Origin: Corynebacterium sp. p3-SID1056 | GTDB taxonomy: Bacteria > Actinomycetota > Actinomycetes > Mycobacteriales > Mycobacteriaceae | Direction: 5' to 3' | Length of the DNA: 64,000 nucleotides | Assembly: GCF_025152525.1 (NCBI RefSeq) | Contig: NZ_JALXXL010000001.1 | Span: forward strand, 186,001-250,000 | Shown here: positions 51,954-59,547 of the stretch, one piece after another | Layout: every line of letters begins with the position of its first letter | Numbering within the stretch: position 1 is the first letter of the stretch | Notes under the pieces: model-generated | The model's input: only the letters and a program-made list of their open reading frames with translations | Told to the model about the DNA's origin: nothing | Database searches by the model: none | Program-made: the position numbers and the translations under genes

Positions 51954-52187
51954 CTAGTACACGTCTTTGTGGTTGACGATCTTTTGCACCTTCATCCAGT
52001 TACCCACACCGCCAACCACGGCCACGACGAGGCCGAGGGCAAGGATCGCCCAGGAACTGAAGATCAGTCCGAGCGCGACGCCGCCGACGACACCACCGCC
52101 GGCCCACAACACAGCGTTGCGGCTGTAGGTGCGTACCGCCTGCTTGCGGCGTTCGATCGGATTGTTTGGGCGTGGCTGCATCGTCAT
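51954..52187 (-). CDS. Small two-helix membrane protein, 77 aa
   Basis: Basic N-terminus (PRPNNPIERRKQAVRTYSRN) followed by two transmembrane helices (AVLWAGGGVVGGVALGLIF and WAILALGLVVAVVGGVGNW) and a short tail. Not recognised beyond being a conserved-looking actinobacterial small membrane protein. ATG 52187 has TAGACT exactly 7 nt upstream, giving a leaderless start and excluding the longer frame to 52214. It abuts the S4-domain gene. Confidence 0.75.
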   Translation of the reverse strand: MTMQPRPNNPIERRKQAVRTYSRNAVLWAGGGVVGGVALGLIFSSWAILALGLVVAVVGGVGNWMKVQKIVNHKDVY

Positions 52188-52194
52188 GCTGTTT

Positions 52195-52200
52195 AGTCTA
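52195..52200 (-). promoter_or_regulatory. -10 box of the 77-aa membrane protein gene, leaderless
   Basis: TAGACT on the minus strand, seven bases (AAACAGC), then ATG 52187. The hexamer is about 80 bp from the nearest 69-bp-family palindrome. Confidence 0.6.
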
Positions 52201-52280
52201 GCGCCTTGGCGCACGCGGATTCCTCAGGAGTACACGCTTCCGGAGCACACGCCGGGGTCTCGCTCGACTCGAGGTGCCAG

Positions 52281-52408
52281 ATGGAGCTAGCTCCATCTGG
52301 GGCCAGCACGGCCGGAAAACCCCAGGTCGCGACTTGCCGGATTGCCTAAATGGAGCTAGCTCCATTTGCACCAGCCGGAAAACACCAGCCGGAAAACACC
52401 AGGTCGCA
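52281..52408. repeat. 69-bp palindrome pair plus partial unit upstream of the 77-aa gene
   Basis: GGAGCTAGCTCC at 52283-52294 and 52352-52363, 69 bp apart. The midpoint box GAAAACCCCAGGTCGCG lies at 52315-52331, again 20 bp from each palindrome. A third half-unit follows with box-like AAAACACCAGGTCGC (52393-52407) but no further palindrome; its spacing is disturbed by a 14-bp tandem duplication. The element fills most of the 238-bp gap between the 77-aa gene start and the YigZ stop. Confidence 0.95.
52369..52396. repeat. 14-bp tandem duplication inside the palindrome element
   Basis: CACCAGCCGGAAAA occurs twice in direct succession (52369-52382 and 52383-52396), directly before CACCAGGTCGC. 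It looks like a local slippage event in the third, degraded unit. Confidence 0.85.
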
Positions 52409-52425
52409 TCCCCCGTATCCTCGCC

Positions 52426-53070
52426 CTAGCGTGCCGTTTCCACCCAGCGGTGGCCCGCGTCCTTGGTCTCCGCGGTGCCCTGGGTCGAGGCCGCAAGTTG
52501 GGCGTCGATACGCTCGCGCTCCCCCGGCGCGAACGCCAACGTGTACGTAGCCTGCGCGCCATAGCTGATGTCGACGACCTCGATCCCGGCGTTGCGCAGC
52601 TCCGATTCGATCCTCCCGGCCTCGGCGTGCGGGAGGTTAACCGTGACGAGCTCGCGCAGGTTCCGCTTCACGCGCGGCGTCGCCTCAAGGCAGCCGGAGA
52701 CCGCGTTGGTGTACGCGCTGACCAGGCCGCCGGTGCCCAACTTGGTTCCACCGAAGTAGCGGATGACCACGGCGCACACGTTCATCAGCCCGGAACCTTT
52801 CAGCACCTCCAGCATCGGGGTGCCGGCCGTGCCTGAGGGTTCGCCGTCGTCGGAGGAGCGCTCGATCGGCAGCGCGCCGTCGACGTGCACGATGAATGCG
52901 GAGCAGTGGTGCCGCGCGTCCGGGTACGCTCCGCGGGCGGCGTTGATGAACTCGCGCGCGTCTTCCTCCGTTTCCACACGCCCAACCCAGGTGATGAAGC
53001 GGGAGCGTTTAATTTCAAGCTCGCTTGTCGTGGGTGCGCCGGCGGCGGGCAGCTCGTAGGAGGTCAGCAT
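52426..53070 (-). CDS. YigZ/IMPACT family protein
   Basis: 214 residues. N-terminal UPF0029/IMPACT domain (SRFITWVGRVETEEDAREFI, HHCSAFIVHVDG, SSDDGEPSGTAGTPML, IRYFGGTKLGTGGLVSAY; key residues), then a C-terminal ferredoxin-like RNA-binding-type domain. The cellular role in bacteria is unclear; a link to translation is assumed from the eukaryotic IMPACT family. TAGACT lies 8 nt before ATG 53070, so translation is probably leaderless. Divergent from treZ with a 58-bp gap. Confidence 0.9.
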   Translation of the reverse strand: MLTSYELPAAGAPTTSELEIKRSRFITWVGRVETEEDAREFINAARGAYPDARHHCSAFIVHVDGALPIERSSDDGEPSGTAGTPMLEVLKGSGLMNVCAVVIRYFGGTKLGTGGLVSAYTNAVSGCLEATPRVKRNLRELVTVNLPHAEAGRIESELRNAGIEVVDISYGAQATYTLAFAPGERERIDAQLAASTQGTAETKDAGHRWVETAR

Positions 53071-53078
53071 AAGCCACG

Positions 53079-53084
53079 AGTCTA
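53079..53084 (-). promoter_or_regulatory. YigZ-family gene -10 box, leaderless promoter
   Basis: TAGACT on the minus strand, eight bases, then ATG 53070. It lies back to back with the treZ promoter in a 58-bp gap. Confidence 0.5.
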
Positions 53085-53115
53085 GCGAGTCATTGCAGCG
53101 CGCTTGCCACCTCCT

Positions 53116-53121
53116 TAGGCT
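53116..53121 (+). promoter_or_regulatory. treZ -10 box, leaderless promoter
   Basis: TAGGCT, seven bases (GGAATCC), then ATG 53129. The frame is open further upstream but this spacing argues for 53129. Confidence 0.6.
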
Positions 53122-53128
53122 GGAATCC

Positions 53129-54886
53129 ATGGTTGATATTCCCGTTGCTCCCGCCCGTTTCGAAGTCTGGGCCCCGCGCGCGCACCAGGCGCGTGTGCAC
53201 ATCGAGGGCGGGGATTTTCCGCTCGCGCCCGATACGGACCGCGAAGGATGGTGGGTGCTTGACCCCGCCACCGCCGAGCCCACGCCGGGTGCGCGCTACG
53301 CATTCTCGCTTTTCGACGGTGCGCAGTGGTCCCAGCCCATGCCGGACCCCCGCACCCGCGCCCAACCCGACGGCGTGCACGGCCCCTCGGAAGTGGTCGG
53401 CACCGAGTTTGACTGGACCGATAGCGCCTGGGCCGGCATCGAGACCAAGGACCTGCGCATCTACGAGCTGCACGTAGGCACCTTCACCCCGGACGGCACG
53501 TTCGAGGGCGTAGCTGACAAGCTCGACTACCTGTCTGAGCTGGGCGTCAACGCCATCGAGCTGATGCCCGTCCAGCCTTTCCCCGGCACGCGCAATTGGG
53601 GCTACGACGGTGTCGATTGGTTCGCCGTCCACGACACGTACGGCGGGCGCGAGGGGCTCAAAACGCTTATCGACGCCGCGCATTCCCGCGGCATCGCCGT
53701 CCTTTTGGACGTGGTGTACAACCACTTCGGGCCGGAAGGCAATTACAACAACGCGTTTGGCCCTTACCTCGCGGGTGGGCGCACGGGCTGGGGCGAGGTG
53801 ATTAACCTTTCCGGGCCCGACTCCGACGAGGTCCGCGCCTACGTCCTCGACGCCGTGCGCCAGTGGTTGGGCGAGTTTCACGTCGACGGGCTGCGCCTGG
53901 ACGCGGTGCAGACCTACGACGACCGCCTCGCGTTTTCCATCATGGAGGAGATCACTCGCGTCGCGGAGGAGATCGCCGCCGAGACTGGGGTGCCGCGCAC
54001 CGTGATCGGCGAGTCGGATCAGAACGATCCGCGCCTGATCAGCGATGTGTCCCGCGGCGGCTACGGCCTTTCCGGTCAGTGGCTCGACGATGTCCACCAC
54101 GGCATCCATACCCTGGTCACCGGCGAGGACGAGGGCTATTACGTGGATTACGGCACGATGGACATCCTCGCCGACACGTTGCAAAACGGCTACCGCTTCC
54201 GTAACTCCTACTCTCGCTACCGGGGGCGCACCCACGGCCGCGAGCTGGACTTAGCCCACGTCGCGCCCTGGAAGCTGGTCACCTACACCACCACGCATGA
54301 TCAGACGGGCAACCGCGCTGCCGGCGACCGCCCGAGCCAAAACCTCACGCCCGCGCAGCAGGTGCTCAAGGCTGCGGTCGTGTTCCACTCCCCATTCACC
54401 CCAATGCTGTTCATGGGCGAGGAGTTTGGGGCGCGCACCCCCTTCCCCTTCTTCATCTCGCATACTGATGCCGGTCTCATCGAAGGCACCCGCCAGGGCC
54501 GCCTGGACGAGTTCGCGCGCCAGGGTTGGGACGCGGCAGATGTCCCGGACCCGGCGAGCCCGGACACCTACGAGAGCGCGAAGCTCGACTGGGAGTTTTC
54601 CGAGCAGCAGACGCAGGTGCTTGAGGCTTACCGACGGCTGCTGGCGCTGCGCAGCGAGTACGGGTGCGACCGCGAGGATCTGCGCCGCCTGCGCGTCGAC
54701 CACGGCGAGCAGTGGCTGACCATGGCCGACGAGGCTGACAGCGCCGTGGTCCTCGCCGCGAATTTCAGCGGCGAGCCGGTACGCGTGCCCGTCGGCGGCA
54801 CGCTGCTCTACTCGTTTACCGAACCGGAGGTTGGTGCAGACGAAACCGTGCTGGATCCGTGGGGGTTCGCATACATCCAACGCTAG
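53129..54886 (+). CDS. treZ: Malto-oligosyltrehalose trehalohydrolase
   Basis: Second step of the TreYZ pathway, releasing trehalose from maltooligosyl trehalose. 585 residues: N-terminal E-set domain (FEVWAPRAHQARVHIEG), GH13 barrel with DVVYNHFGPEG, HVDGLRLDAVQTYDD (nucleophile Asp), TVIGESDQNDPRL (Glu) and TTHDQTGNRAAGD (Asp), and a C-terminal beta domain. It is separated from treY by relS and three unrelated genes. It converges on ilvA with a 10-bp gap. Confidence 0.95.
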   Translation: MVDIPVAPARFEVWAPRAHQARVHIEGGDFPLAPDTDREGWWVLDPATAEPTPGARYAFSLFDGAQWSQPMPDPRTRAQPDGVHGPSEVVGTEFDWTDSAWAGIETKDLRIYELHVGTFTPDGTFEGVADKLDYLSELGVNAIELMPVQPFPGTRNWGYDGVDWFAVHDTYGGREGLKTLIDAAHSRGIAVLLDVVYNHFGPEGNYNNAFGPYLAGGRTGWGEVINLSGPDSDEVRAYVLDAVRQWLGEFHVDGLRLDAVQTYDDRLAFSIMEEITRVAEEIAAETGVPRTVIGESDQNDPRLISDVSRGGYGLSGQWLDDVHHGIHTLVTGEDEGYYVDYGTMDILADTLQNGYRFRNSYSRYRGRTHGRELDLAHVAPWKLVTYTTTHDQTGNRAAGDRPSQNLTPAQQVLKAAVVFHSPFTPMLFMGEEFGARTPFPFFISHTDAGLIEGTRQGRLDEFARQGWDAADVPDPASPDTYESAKLDWEFSEQQTQVLEAYRRLLALRSEYGCDREDLRRLRVDHGEQWLTMADEADSAVVLAANFSGEPVRVPVGGTLLYSFTEPEVGADETVLDPWGFAYIQR

Positions 54887-54901
54887 CCATCCAGAGCTAG
54901 C
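54882..54901. terminator. Short hairpin spanning the treZ and ilvA stop codons
   Basis: GCTAGC (54882-54887) and GCTAGC (54896-54901) pair around an 8-nt loop and contain both TAG stop codons of the convergent genes. With a 6-bp stem and no T-tail it is at best a weak bidirectional terminator. Confidence 0.3.
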
Positions 54902-56204
54902 CTGCGACGATGAACTCGTACTCCGGGGTCCCGGGCTCGAGCTGGCGGCATTCGATTACGGATGCCGCCATCCGTGCAAGCAGCGGGTCGAGGTCGCTGG
55001 CGCGAGTCAGCTCGACACCGACGAGTGCCGCCCCGGTCTCGCGGTTGTTCTTCTTGAGGTATTCGAACAAGACGATGTCATCGTCAGGCCCGAGGATGTC
55101 GGTGAGGAAGGTGCGCAGCTGCCCGGGTTCCTGCGGGAAGTTCACTAGGAAGTAGTGCTTGAGTCCGCGGTGCACGAGCGAGCGTTCCATCACTTCTGCG
55201 TAGCGCAGGACGTCGTTGTTGCCGCCGGAGATCACGCACACCACGGTGCTGCCCGGCTGGATCTTCATGCCGGCGAGTCCGGCAACTGAGAGGGCACCGG
55301 CCGGCTCGGCGATGATCCCCTCGTTTTGGTACAGCGCGAGCATCTCCGTGCATACCGCTCCCTCGTCTGCGCGCAGAAGGTGGGTGCGCCCCTGGTTGTG
55401 CTCGATGACCTCGAAGGGGAACGCACCGATGCGCTTGACCGCCGCGCCGTCGACGAAGGGGTCAATGTCTGTCAGGGTGACCGGGCTGCCGTGCTCGAGC
55501 GCGGCGTACAGCGAGGCCGCGCCGCGCGGCTCCACGCCAACAACCGCGGTGCGCGGCGACATATCGGCCACATAAGAAACGATGCCGCCGAGCAGGCCGC
55601 CGCCGCCAACCGGCACCATGATGGTGTCGAGCTCGCGGCCCAGACCTGTCAGCTGCGCGAGGATTTCCGCCGCGACAGTGCCCTGGCCAATGACCGTGTC
55701 ACGCGCGTCGAAGGGCTCGACGATCGTCGCGCCGCGTTCCGCCGCGTCCGCGCGCGCCGCCTCTGCCGCTTCGTCGAAGGTGTTGCCGGTGACTACGAGC
55801 TCCACGAAGTCGCCACCGTGCACCATGATCCGGTCGCGCTTCTGCTTCGGGGTGGGCTTCGGCACGAAAATCTTGCCCTGGATGCCCATCGCGCGGCAGG
55901 CGTAAGCCACGCCCTGGGCGTGGTTGCCGGCAGAGGCGGCGACCACGCCTGCCGCCCGCTCCGACTCGCTGAGTCGCGAGATGTTGTAGTACGCACCGCG
56001 GATCTTGTAGGAGCGCACGTCTTGCAGGTCTTCGCGCTTGAGGTAGATGTCCGCCCCGTACTGCTGCGACAGGCGCGGACAGTACTGCAACGGGGTGGGG
56101 TCAATCACCGAGGAAATCTTTGCCTGAGCTGCCTGAATATCGGCCGCGTGGACCGGCTGAAACGTGCTTTCGGTTGGCTGTGTGCGCTCGGTGCCTGGAT
56201 TCAT
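54897..56204 (-). CDS. ilvA: Threonine ammonia-lyase (threonine dehydratase)
   Basis: PLP enzyme deaminating threonine to 2-oxobutyrate, the first committed step to isoleucine. 435 residues. The PLP Lys is in SYKIRGAYYN (about 66), SAGNHAQGVAYA follows, and the glycine loop is VGGGGLLGG. The C-terminal roughly 90 residues are a single ACT-like regulatory domain (HYFLVNFPQEPGQLRTFL), typical of the short corynebacterial enzyme controlled by isoleucine. TAGACT lies 8 nt before the ATG. Confidence 0.96.
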   Translation of the reverse strand: MNPGTERTQPTESTFQPVHAADIQAAQAKISSVIDPTPLQYCPRLSQQYGADIYLKREDLQDVRSYKIRGAYYNISRLSESERAAGVVAASAGNHAQGVAYACRAMGIQGKIFVPKPTPKQKRDRIMVHGGDFVELVVTGNTFDEAAEAARADAAERGATIVEPFDARDTVIGQGTVAAEILAQLTGLGRELDTIMVPVGGGGLLGGIVSYVADMSPRTAVVGVEPRGAASLYAALEHGSPVTLTDIDPFVDGAAVKRIGAFPFEVIEHNQGRTHLLRADEGAVCTEMLALYQNEGIIAEPAGALSVAGLAGMKIQPGSTVVCVISGGNNDVLRYAEVMERSLVHRGLKHYFLVNFPQEPGQLRTFLTDILGPDDDIVLFEYLKKNNRETGAALVGVELTRASDLDPLLARMAASVIECRQLEPGTPEYEFIVAG

Positions 56205-56212
56205 GGTGGATA

Positions 56213-56218
56213 AGTCTA
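56213..56218 (-). promoter_or_regulatory. ilvA -10 box
   Basis: TAGACT on the minus strand, eight bases, then the ilvA ATG. No attenuator-like leader is visible. Confidence 0.45.
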
Positions 56219-56272
56219 TCCCTTAACAGGTATCGATGTGCTGAATCATCAGCTTCCGGCGTCTGCGGCGGG

Positions 56273-56305
56273 ATTCACCAAGTGTTCACTTCAGGTTCTC
56301 CTGGC
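56273..56305 (+). promoter_or_regulatory. Three 11-bp direct repeats resembling a PHO box
   Basis: Three consecutive 11-mers read ATTCACCAAGT, GTTCACTTCAG and GTTCTCCTGGC. They match in register the actinobacterial PhoP box (GTTCACC-type 11-nt direct repeat units known from Streptomyces). They lie 17 bp upstream of a TATGCT -10 (56322-56327), the normal place for an activator contacting the polymerase. This suggests phosphate-starvation control of the following gene. Confidence 0.5.
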
Positions 56306-56321
56306 AACCACCTGGAAAAAA

Positions 56322-56327
56322 TATGCT
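56322..56327 (+). promoter_or_regulatory. -10 box of the choice-of-anchor I protein gene
   Basis: TATGCT following an A-run; it predicts a leader of about 30 nt containing GAAAGG before ATG 56363. Confidence 0.5.
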
Positions 56328-56362
56328 CGGCTGCCAGTTTCTCATACGTAGAAAGGTTTCCC

Positions 56363-58258
56363 ATGTCCACGTTTTCCCGCGCCTCCCGCCGCGCGCTGTC
56401 GCTTCCCGCCGCGGTCTCGCTTGCCGCAGGGCTCGCCACCGTCGCGCCGGCCAATGCCACTGTCGTCGCCGAGCCCATCTACGACCAAGCCGCAGATTCG
56501 AGCGTCTCGGTCACACCCCTCGGCTCCTACGACACGGGCGTGTTCGACGAGTCGGCGGCAGAGATTGTGGCCTACCACGCGGCGTCGAAAAGGCTGCTCA
56601 CAGTCAATGCCAAATCCGGCAAGATTGACGTCCTAGATATTTCGGACCCGGCAGCGCCGACCAAGGTCGGCGAGGTCCACGGCGGTGCGGATACCACCAT
56701 TAACTCCGTTGCCGTGCGCGCAGACGGGCTTGCCGTTGCCACCGTCGAGCCCGACGCGGACAAGACGGCCCCGGGCGAGGTCATCTTCTTCGACGCCGGC
56801 GCGGACACGCTCGGCGAGGTGCTCGGGCGCGTCGGCGTCGGTGCGCTACCGGACATGGTCACGCTGACGGAAAAGGGCGACTACGCCCTGGTGGCGAACG
56901 AGGGCGAGCCCGCCGAGGACTACTCGGTCGACCCGGAAGGCACGATCTCCGTGATCAGCTTGCCGAAGGACGTCGCCGCACCTGGCGAGGACGCCGTGCG
57001 CACTGCGGATTTCCGCGCATTCGAGGGCACGCTTGCGGGCAAGGGCGTGCACATTTTCGGCCAGGTTGGAGCGTCGACAAGCGAAGCGCAGAACCTCGAG
57101 CCGGAGTACATCGCGGTCGACGGGGGCACGGCGTACGTCACCCTGCAGGAAAACAACGCGATCGCGGTGGTCGACATCGCCAACGCGAAGGTCGACGACG
57201 TCTGGCCGCTCGGCACCATCGACCGCCGCGAGGTCCCTTTCGACGCCTCCGATAAGGACGGCGAGGTCAACATCGCGAACTGGCCGGTCAAGTCCATCCT
57301 CCAGCCCGATTCCATCGCCGCATACAGCGCCGACGGCACCACCTACCTCGTGGTTGCCAACGAGGGCGATGCCCGCGACTGGGACGGCTACTCCGAGGAA
57401 GCACGCCTGAAGAAGTTCGGCACCAAGGACATCGCGCCCATCTGCGAGGGCTACGCGGGGCTTTCCGCCGAGCAGCTCGAGGCGCTCCAGTCCGACGAGC
57501 AGCTGGGGCGGCTGAACATGACCACCGCCTTCGGCCTGAACGAAAAGCAGGGCTGCTACGACGACCTGTACAACTTCGGCGGCCGCAGCTTCTCCATCTA
57601 CACCACCGATGGCACGCGCGTGTTCGATTCCGGTGCCGACTTCGAAGACATCACCGCGCGAATCCTGCCGGAGTACTTCAACTCCAACCACACCGAAACC
57701 TCCCTTGACACCCGCTCGGACGACAAGGGTCCGGAGCCGGAGGGGATCACCGTCGGCACGCTCAACGACCGCACGTACGCCTTTGTCGGCTTCGAGCGGC
57801 TCGGCGGCGTGATGGTCTACGACATCACCGACCCGAAGCACGCGAAATACCAGGCCTACATCAACAACCGCGATTTCTCTGTGGATATGGAGTCACTCGA
57901 AGGCGAGCAAGCGCTTGCCGACGGCCTGTCCACCGCCGGCGACCTCGGCGCCGAAGGACTCGCGTTCATCCCCGCCGCGGACTCCCCGAACGGCGAGGCG
58001 CTGCTGGCGGTCGGCAACGAAGTCTCCGGCACCACTTCCCTCTTCCAAGTCGCCTCCCTGCTTCAGGCGCAGGCCCCGGGCGATACGGGTCACCCTGGCA
58101 AGGCGGAGGAAGGTTCCTCGACCGCTGGCAAGGTCGTCGCGGCGGTTGCTGGGGTGCTCGGTGTGCTCGCCGCGCTTGTCGCGGCTGGCGTGTCGCTTGG
58201 GCTGGTGCGCAATCCGATCGACCACGTGCTGAGCCAGCTGCCGACGCTGCCCCGTTAA
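56363..58258 (+). CDS. Secreted choice-of-anchor I family (phosphatase-like) protein
   Basis: 631-residue exported protein. Signal peptide (basic n-region, hydrophobic LPAAVSLAAGLATVAPANA, cleavage about residue 32). The body (about 50-570) is a beta-propeller-like fold of the choice-of-anchor I family, often annotated as alkaline phosphatase-like. It has repeated blade motifs such as KRLLTVNAKSGKIDVLDISD, PDMVTLTEKGDYALVANEGE, YLVVANEGDARDW and PEPEGITVGTLNDRTYAFVG. The C-terminus has a Gly/Ser linker, a transmembrane helix and the tail RNPIDHVLSQLPTLPR. ATG 56363 has GAAAGG 6 nt upstream. The promoter carries PHO-box-like repeats, so a role in phosphate scavenging is plausible. Confidence 0.85.
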   Translation: MSTFSRASRRALSLPAAVSLAAGLATVAPANATVVAEPIYDQAADSSVSVTPLGSYDTGVFDESAAEIVAYHAASKRLLTVNAKSGKIDVLDISDPAAPTKVGEVHGGADTTINSVAVRADGLAVATVEPDADKTAPGEVIFFDAGADTLGEVLGRVGVGALPDMVTLTEKGDYALVANEGEPAEDYSVDPEGTISVISLPKDVAAPGEDAVRTADFRAFEGTLAGKGVHIFGQVGASTSEAQNLEPEYIAVDGGTAYVTLQENNAIAVVDIANAKVDDVWPLGTIDRREVPFDASDKDGEVNIANWPVKSILQPDSIAAYSADGTTYLVVANEGDARDWDGYSEEARLKKFGTKDIAPICEGYAGLSAEQLEALQSDEQLGRLNMTTAFGLNEKQGCYDDLYNFGGRSFSIYTTDGTRVFDSGADFEDITARILPEYFNSNHTETSLDTRSDDKGPEPEGITVGTLNDRTYAFVGFERLGGVMVYDITDPKHAKYQAYINNRDFSVDMESLEGEQALADGLSTAGDLGAEGLAFIPAADSPNGEALLAVGNEVSGTTSLFQVASLLQAQAPGDTGHPGKAEEGSSTAGKVVAAVAGVLGVLAALVAAGVSLGLVRNPIDHVLSQLPTLPR

Positions 58259-58440
58259 CCACAGGGGTTTACTGTCGCCACACGAGCTCAGTACAGCAGC
58301 GGCGAACCCACCGTCGTAGCTGGTAGCGCCGTTGCACTATCCAAATCGTTATAAACCTGCTAATTTTTCTATCGACCTTGCTGTAATCGTCCAGTCGATT
58401 CACGGCTAAGTACAGAGATTCCCACGAGGAGCACACAACT

Positions 58441-58929
58441 ATGAAGCGTATTTCTACCGCCGTTGTCGCCGCCGCGACCGCACTGGCCATGACCGCGACC
58501 CCGGCATTCGCTGCCGAGGAGACCCAGAACGACCAGAACGTCACCGGCACTGACCAGGGCACCGAGAACCAGGAGCAGCAGGAGAACCCGGGCGAGGGCT
58601 CCAAGGACGGCGAAGGCTCCGAGGACCAGGAGAAGCCTGAGACCCCGAAGAACCCGGAGACCCCGGAGCAGCCTGGCGACAAGGACAACCAGGGCGGCAA
58701 CCAGGGTGGCGGCAAGAAGCAGCAGGGTTCCGCTGGTTCTTCCAACGGCCACGTCGTGGGCATCACCTCCGGCCTGGCTGGCGCGACGCTCACCCTCGCT
58801 CTGATCATCGGTTCCAACCCGACCGGCATCAACAAGATCATCGATTACCTCAACGCAAACTTCCAGCTGGGTCTGCCGCACCTGCATGTCCCGAAGGTGC
58901 AGCTGCCGAACATCCCGAACTTCTTCTAA
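58441..58929 (+). CDS. Small secreted protein with acidic linker and C-terminal membrane helix
   Basis: 162 residues. Signal peptide to about residue 24 (ALAMTATPAFA), then a roughly 70-residue low-complexity region of Glu/Gln/Asn/Gly/Pro/Lys, then a transmembrane helix (VVGITSGLAGATLTLALIIG) and an amphipathic tail ending LHVPKVQLPNIPNFF. The codons are strongly biased to few choices (AAC, AAG, CAG, GAG, GGC), GAGGAG precedes the ATG and a strong terminator follows, so high expression is likely. Function unknown; probably a surface component. The 182-bp upstream gap is AT-rich for this genome and should hold the promoter. Confidence 0.8.
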   Translation: MKRISTAVVAAATALAMTATPAFAAEETQNDQNVTGTDQGTENQEQQENPGEGSKDGEGSEDQEKPETPKNPETPEQPGDKDNQGGNQGGGKKQQGSAGSSNGHVVGITSGLAGATLTLALIIGSNPTGINKIIDYLNANFQLGLPHLHVPKVQLPNIPNFF

Positions 58930-58959
58930 GTTCGCTGTAGTGTCGTAAACGGCACTGTC

Positions 58960-58998
58960 GGCGGGGCGCTGTTGAGGTGCGCCCCGCCTTTTCTTTTC
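58960..58998 (+). terminator. Strong intrinsic terminator after the 162-aa secreted protein gene
   Basis: Perfect 10-bp stem GGCGGGGCGC (58960-58969) with GCGCCCCGCC (58979-58988), a 9-nt loop and the tail TTTTCTTTTCTC. Textbook Rho-independent signal. The next gene starts only 25 bp beyond. Confidence 0.88.
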
Positions 58999-59022
58999 TC
59001 TCCCCCTCGGAAGGACACAGAC

Positions 59023-59457
59023 GTGAAGGCTCCCTACCCCATTGCGGCCGCGAGTGTCGCAGTACTCGCTGTTGCTGGGCTTAGCCCCGTCTCGGCGCAA
59101 GACGCACCGGAGACGCCCACCGCCACCGCGACCGCAACGGCAACACCGGCAACACCGAGTGCCACAGCAACCGCGACGCCGCCGACAACGACGCCTGCGG
59201 GCCCGACTCCGGTCACGGTGACCGTCACCGCGCCCGCAGTGACCGCGACGACCACCCCGTTCCGTGCGAAGGGCCCGAGCTCCGAATGGATCAACAAGGG
59301 CGCGCTCGATGAGCGCGGGAAGGAAATCTTTACCTACATTTCCTTTGCGCTCAGCTTGATCGGTGGTCTGCTGCAGGCTGCGGCCTTTGTCGCCGCCGCA
59401 TCTCCCGACATGCAGGCTCGTTTGAAGTCGATGCTCGCCCAGGTTGGCATTAAGTAG
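59023..59457 (+). CDS. Small secreted protein with Ala/Thr/Pro linker and C-terminal membrane helix
   Basis: 144 residues from GTG 59023 (GAAGGA 7 nt upstream). Signal peptide (AAASVAVLAVAGLSPVSA, cleavage about 22), then an Ala/Thr/Pro-rich stretch (about 25-80) likely to be O-mannosylated, then a short folded part, a transmembrane helix (ISFALSLIGGLLQAAAFVAAA) and the tail SPDMQARLKSMLAQVGIK. Same layout as the preceding gene product and unrelated in the linker. Function unknown. It may depend on read-through of the terminator upstream, since only about 25 bp separate them. Confidence 0.78.
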   Translation: MKAPYPIAAASVAVLAVAGLSPVSAQDAPETPTATATATATPATPSATATATPPTTTPAGPTPVTVTVTAPAVTATTTPFRAKGPSSEWINKGALDERGKEIFTYISFALSLIGGLLQAAAFVAAASPDMQARLKSMLAQVGIK

Positions 59458-59477
59458 CTGCTACTTCCGAACACTGA

Positions 59478-59525
59478 AGCGCCCGTGGCACCGCAGATGC
59501 GGCACCGCGGGCGCTGGTGTTTTTG
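59478..59525 (+). terminator. Terminator between the 144-aa secreted protein gene and dnaE
   Basis: AGCGCCCG (59478-59485) pairs with CGGGCGCT (59508-59515), with a partially paired inner part, followed by GGTGTTTTTG. It lies in the 90-bp convergent gap. Confidence 0.75.
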
Positions 59526-59547
59526 CGCTGCGTTTAGCCCAAGGTGC

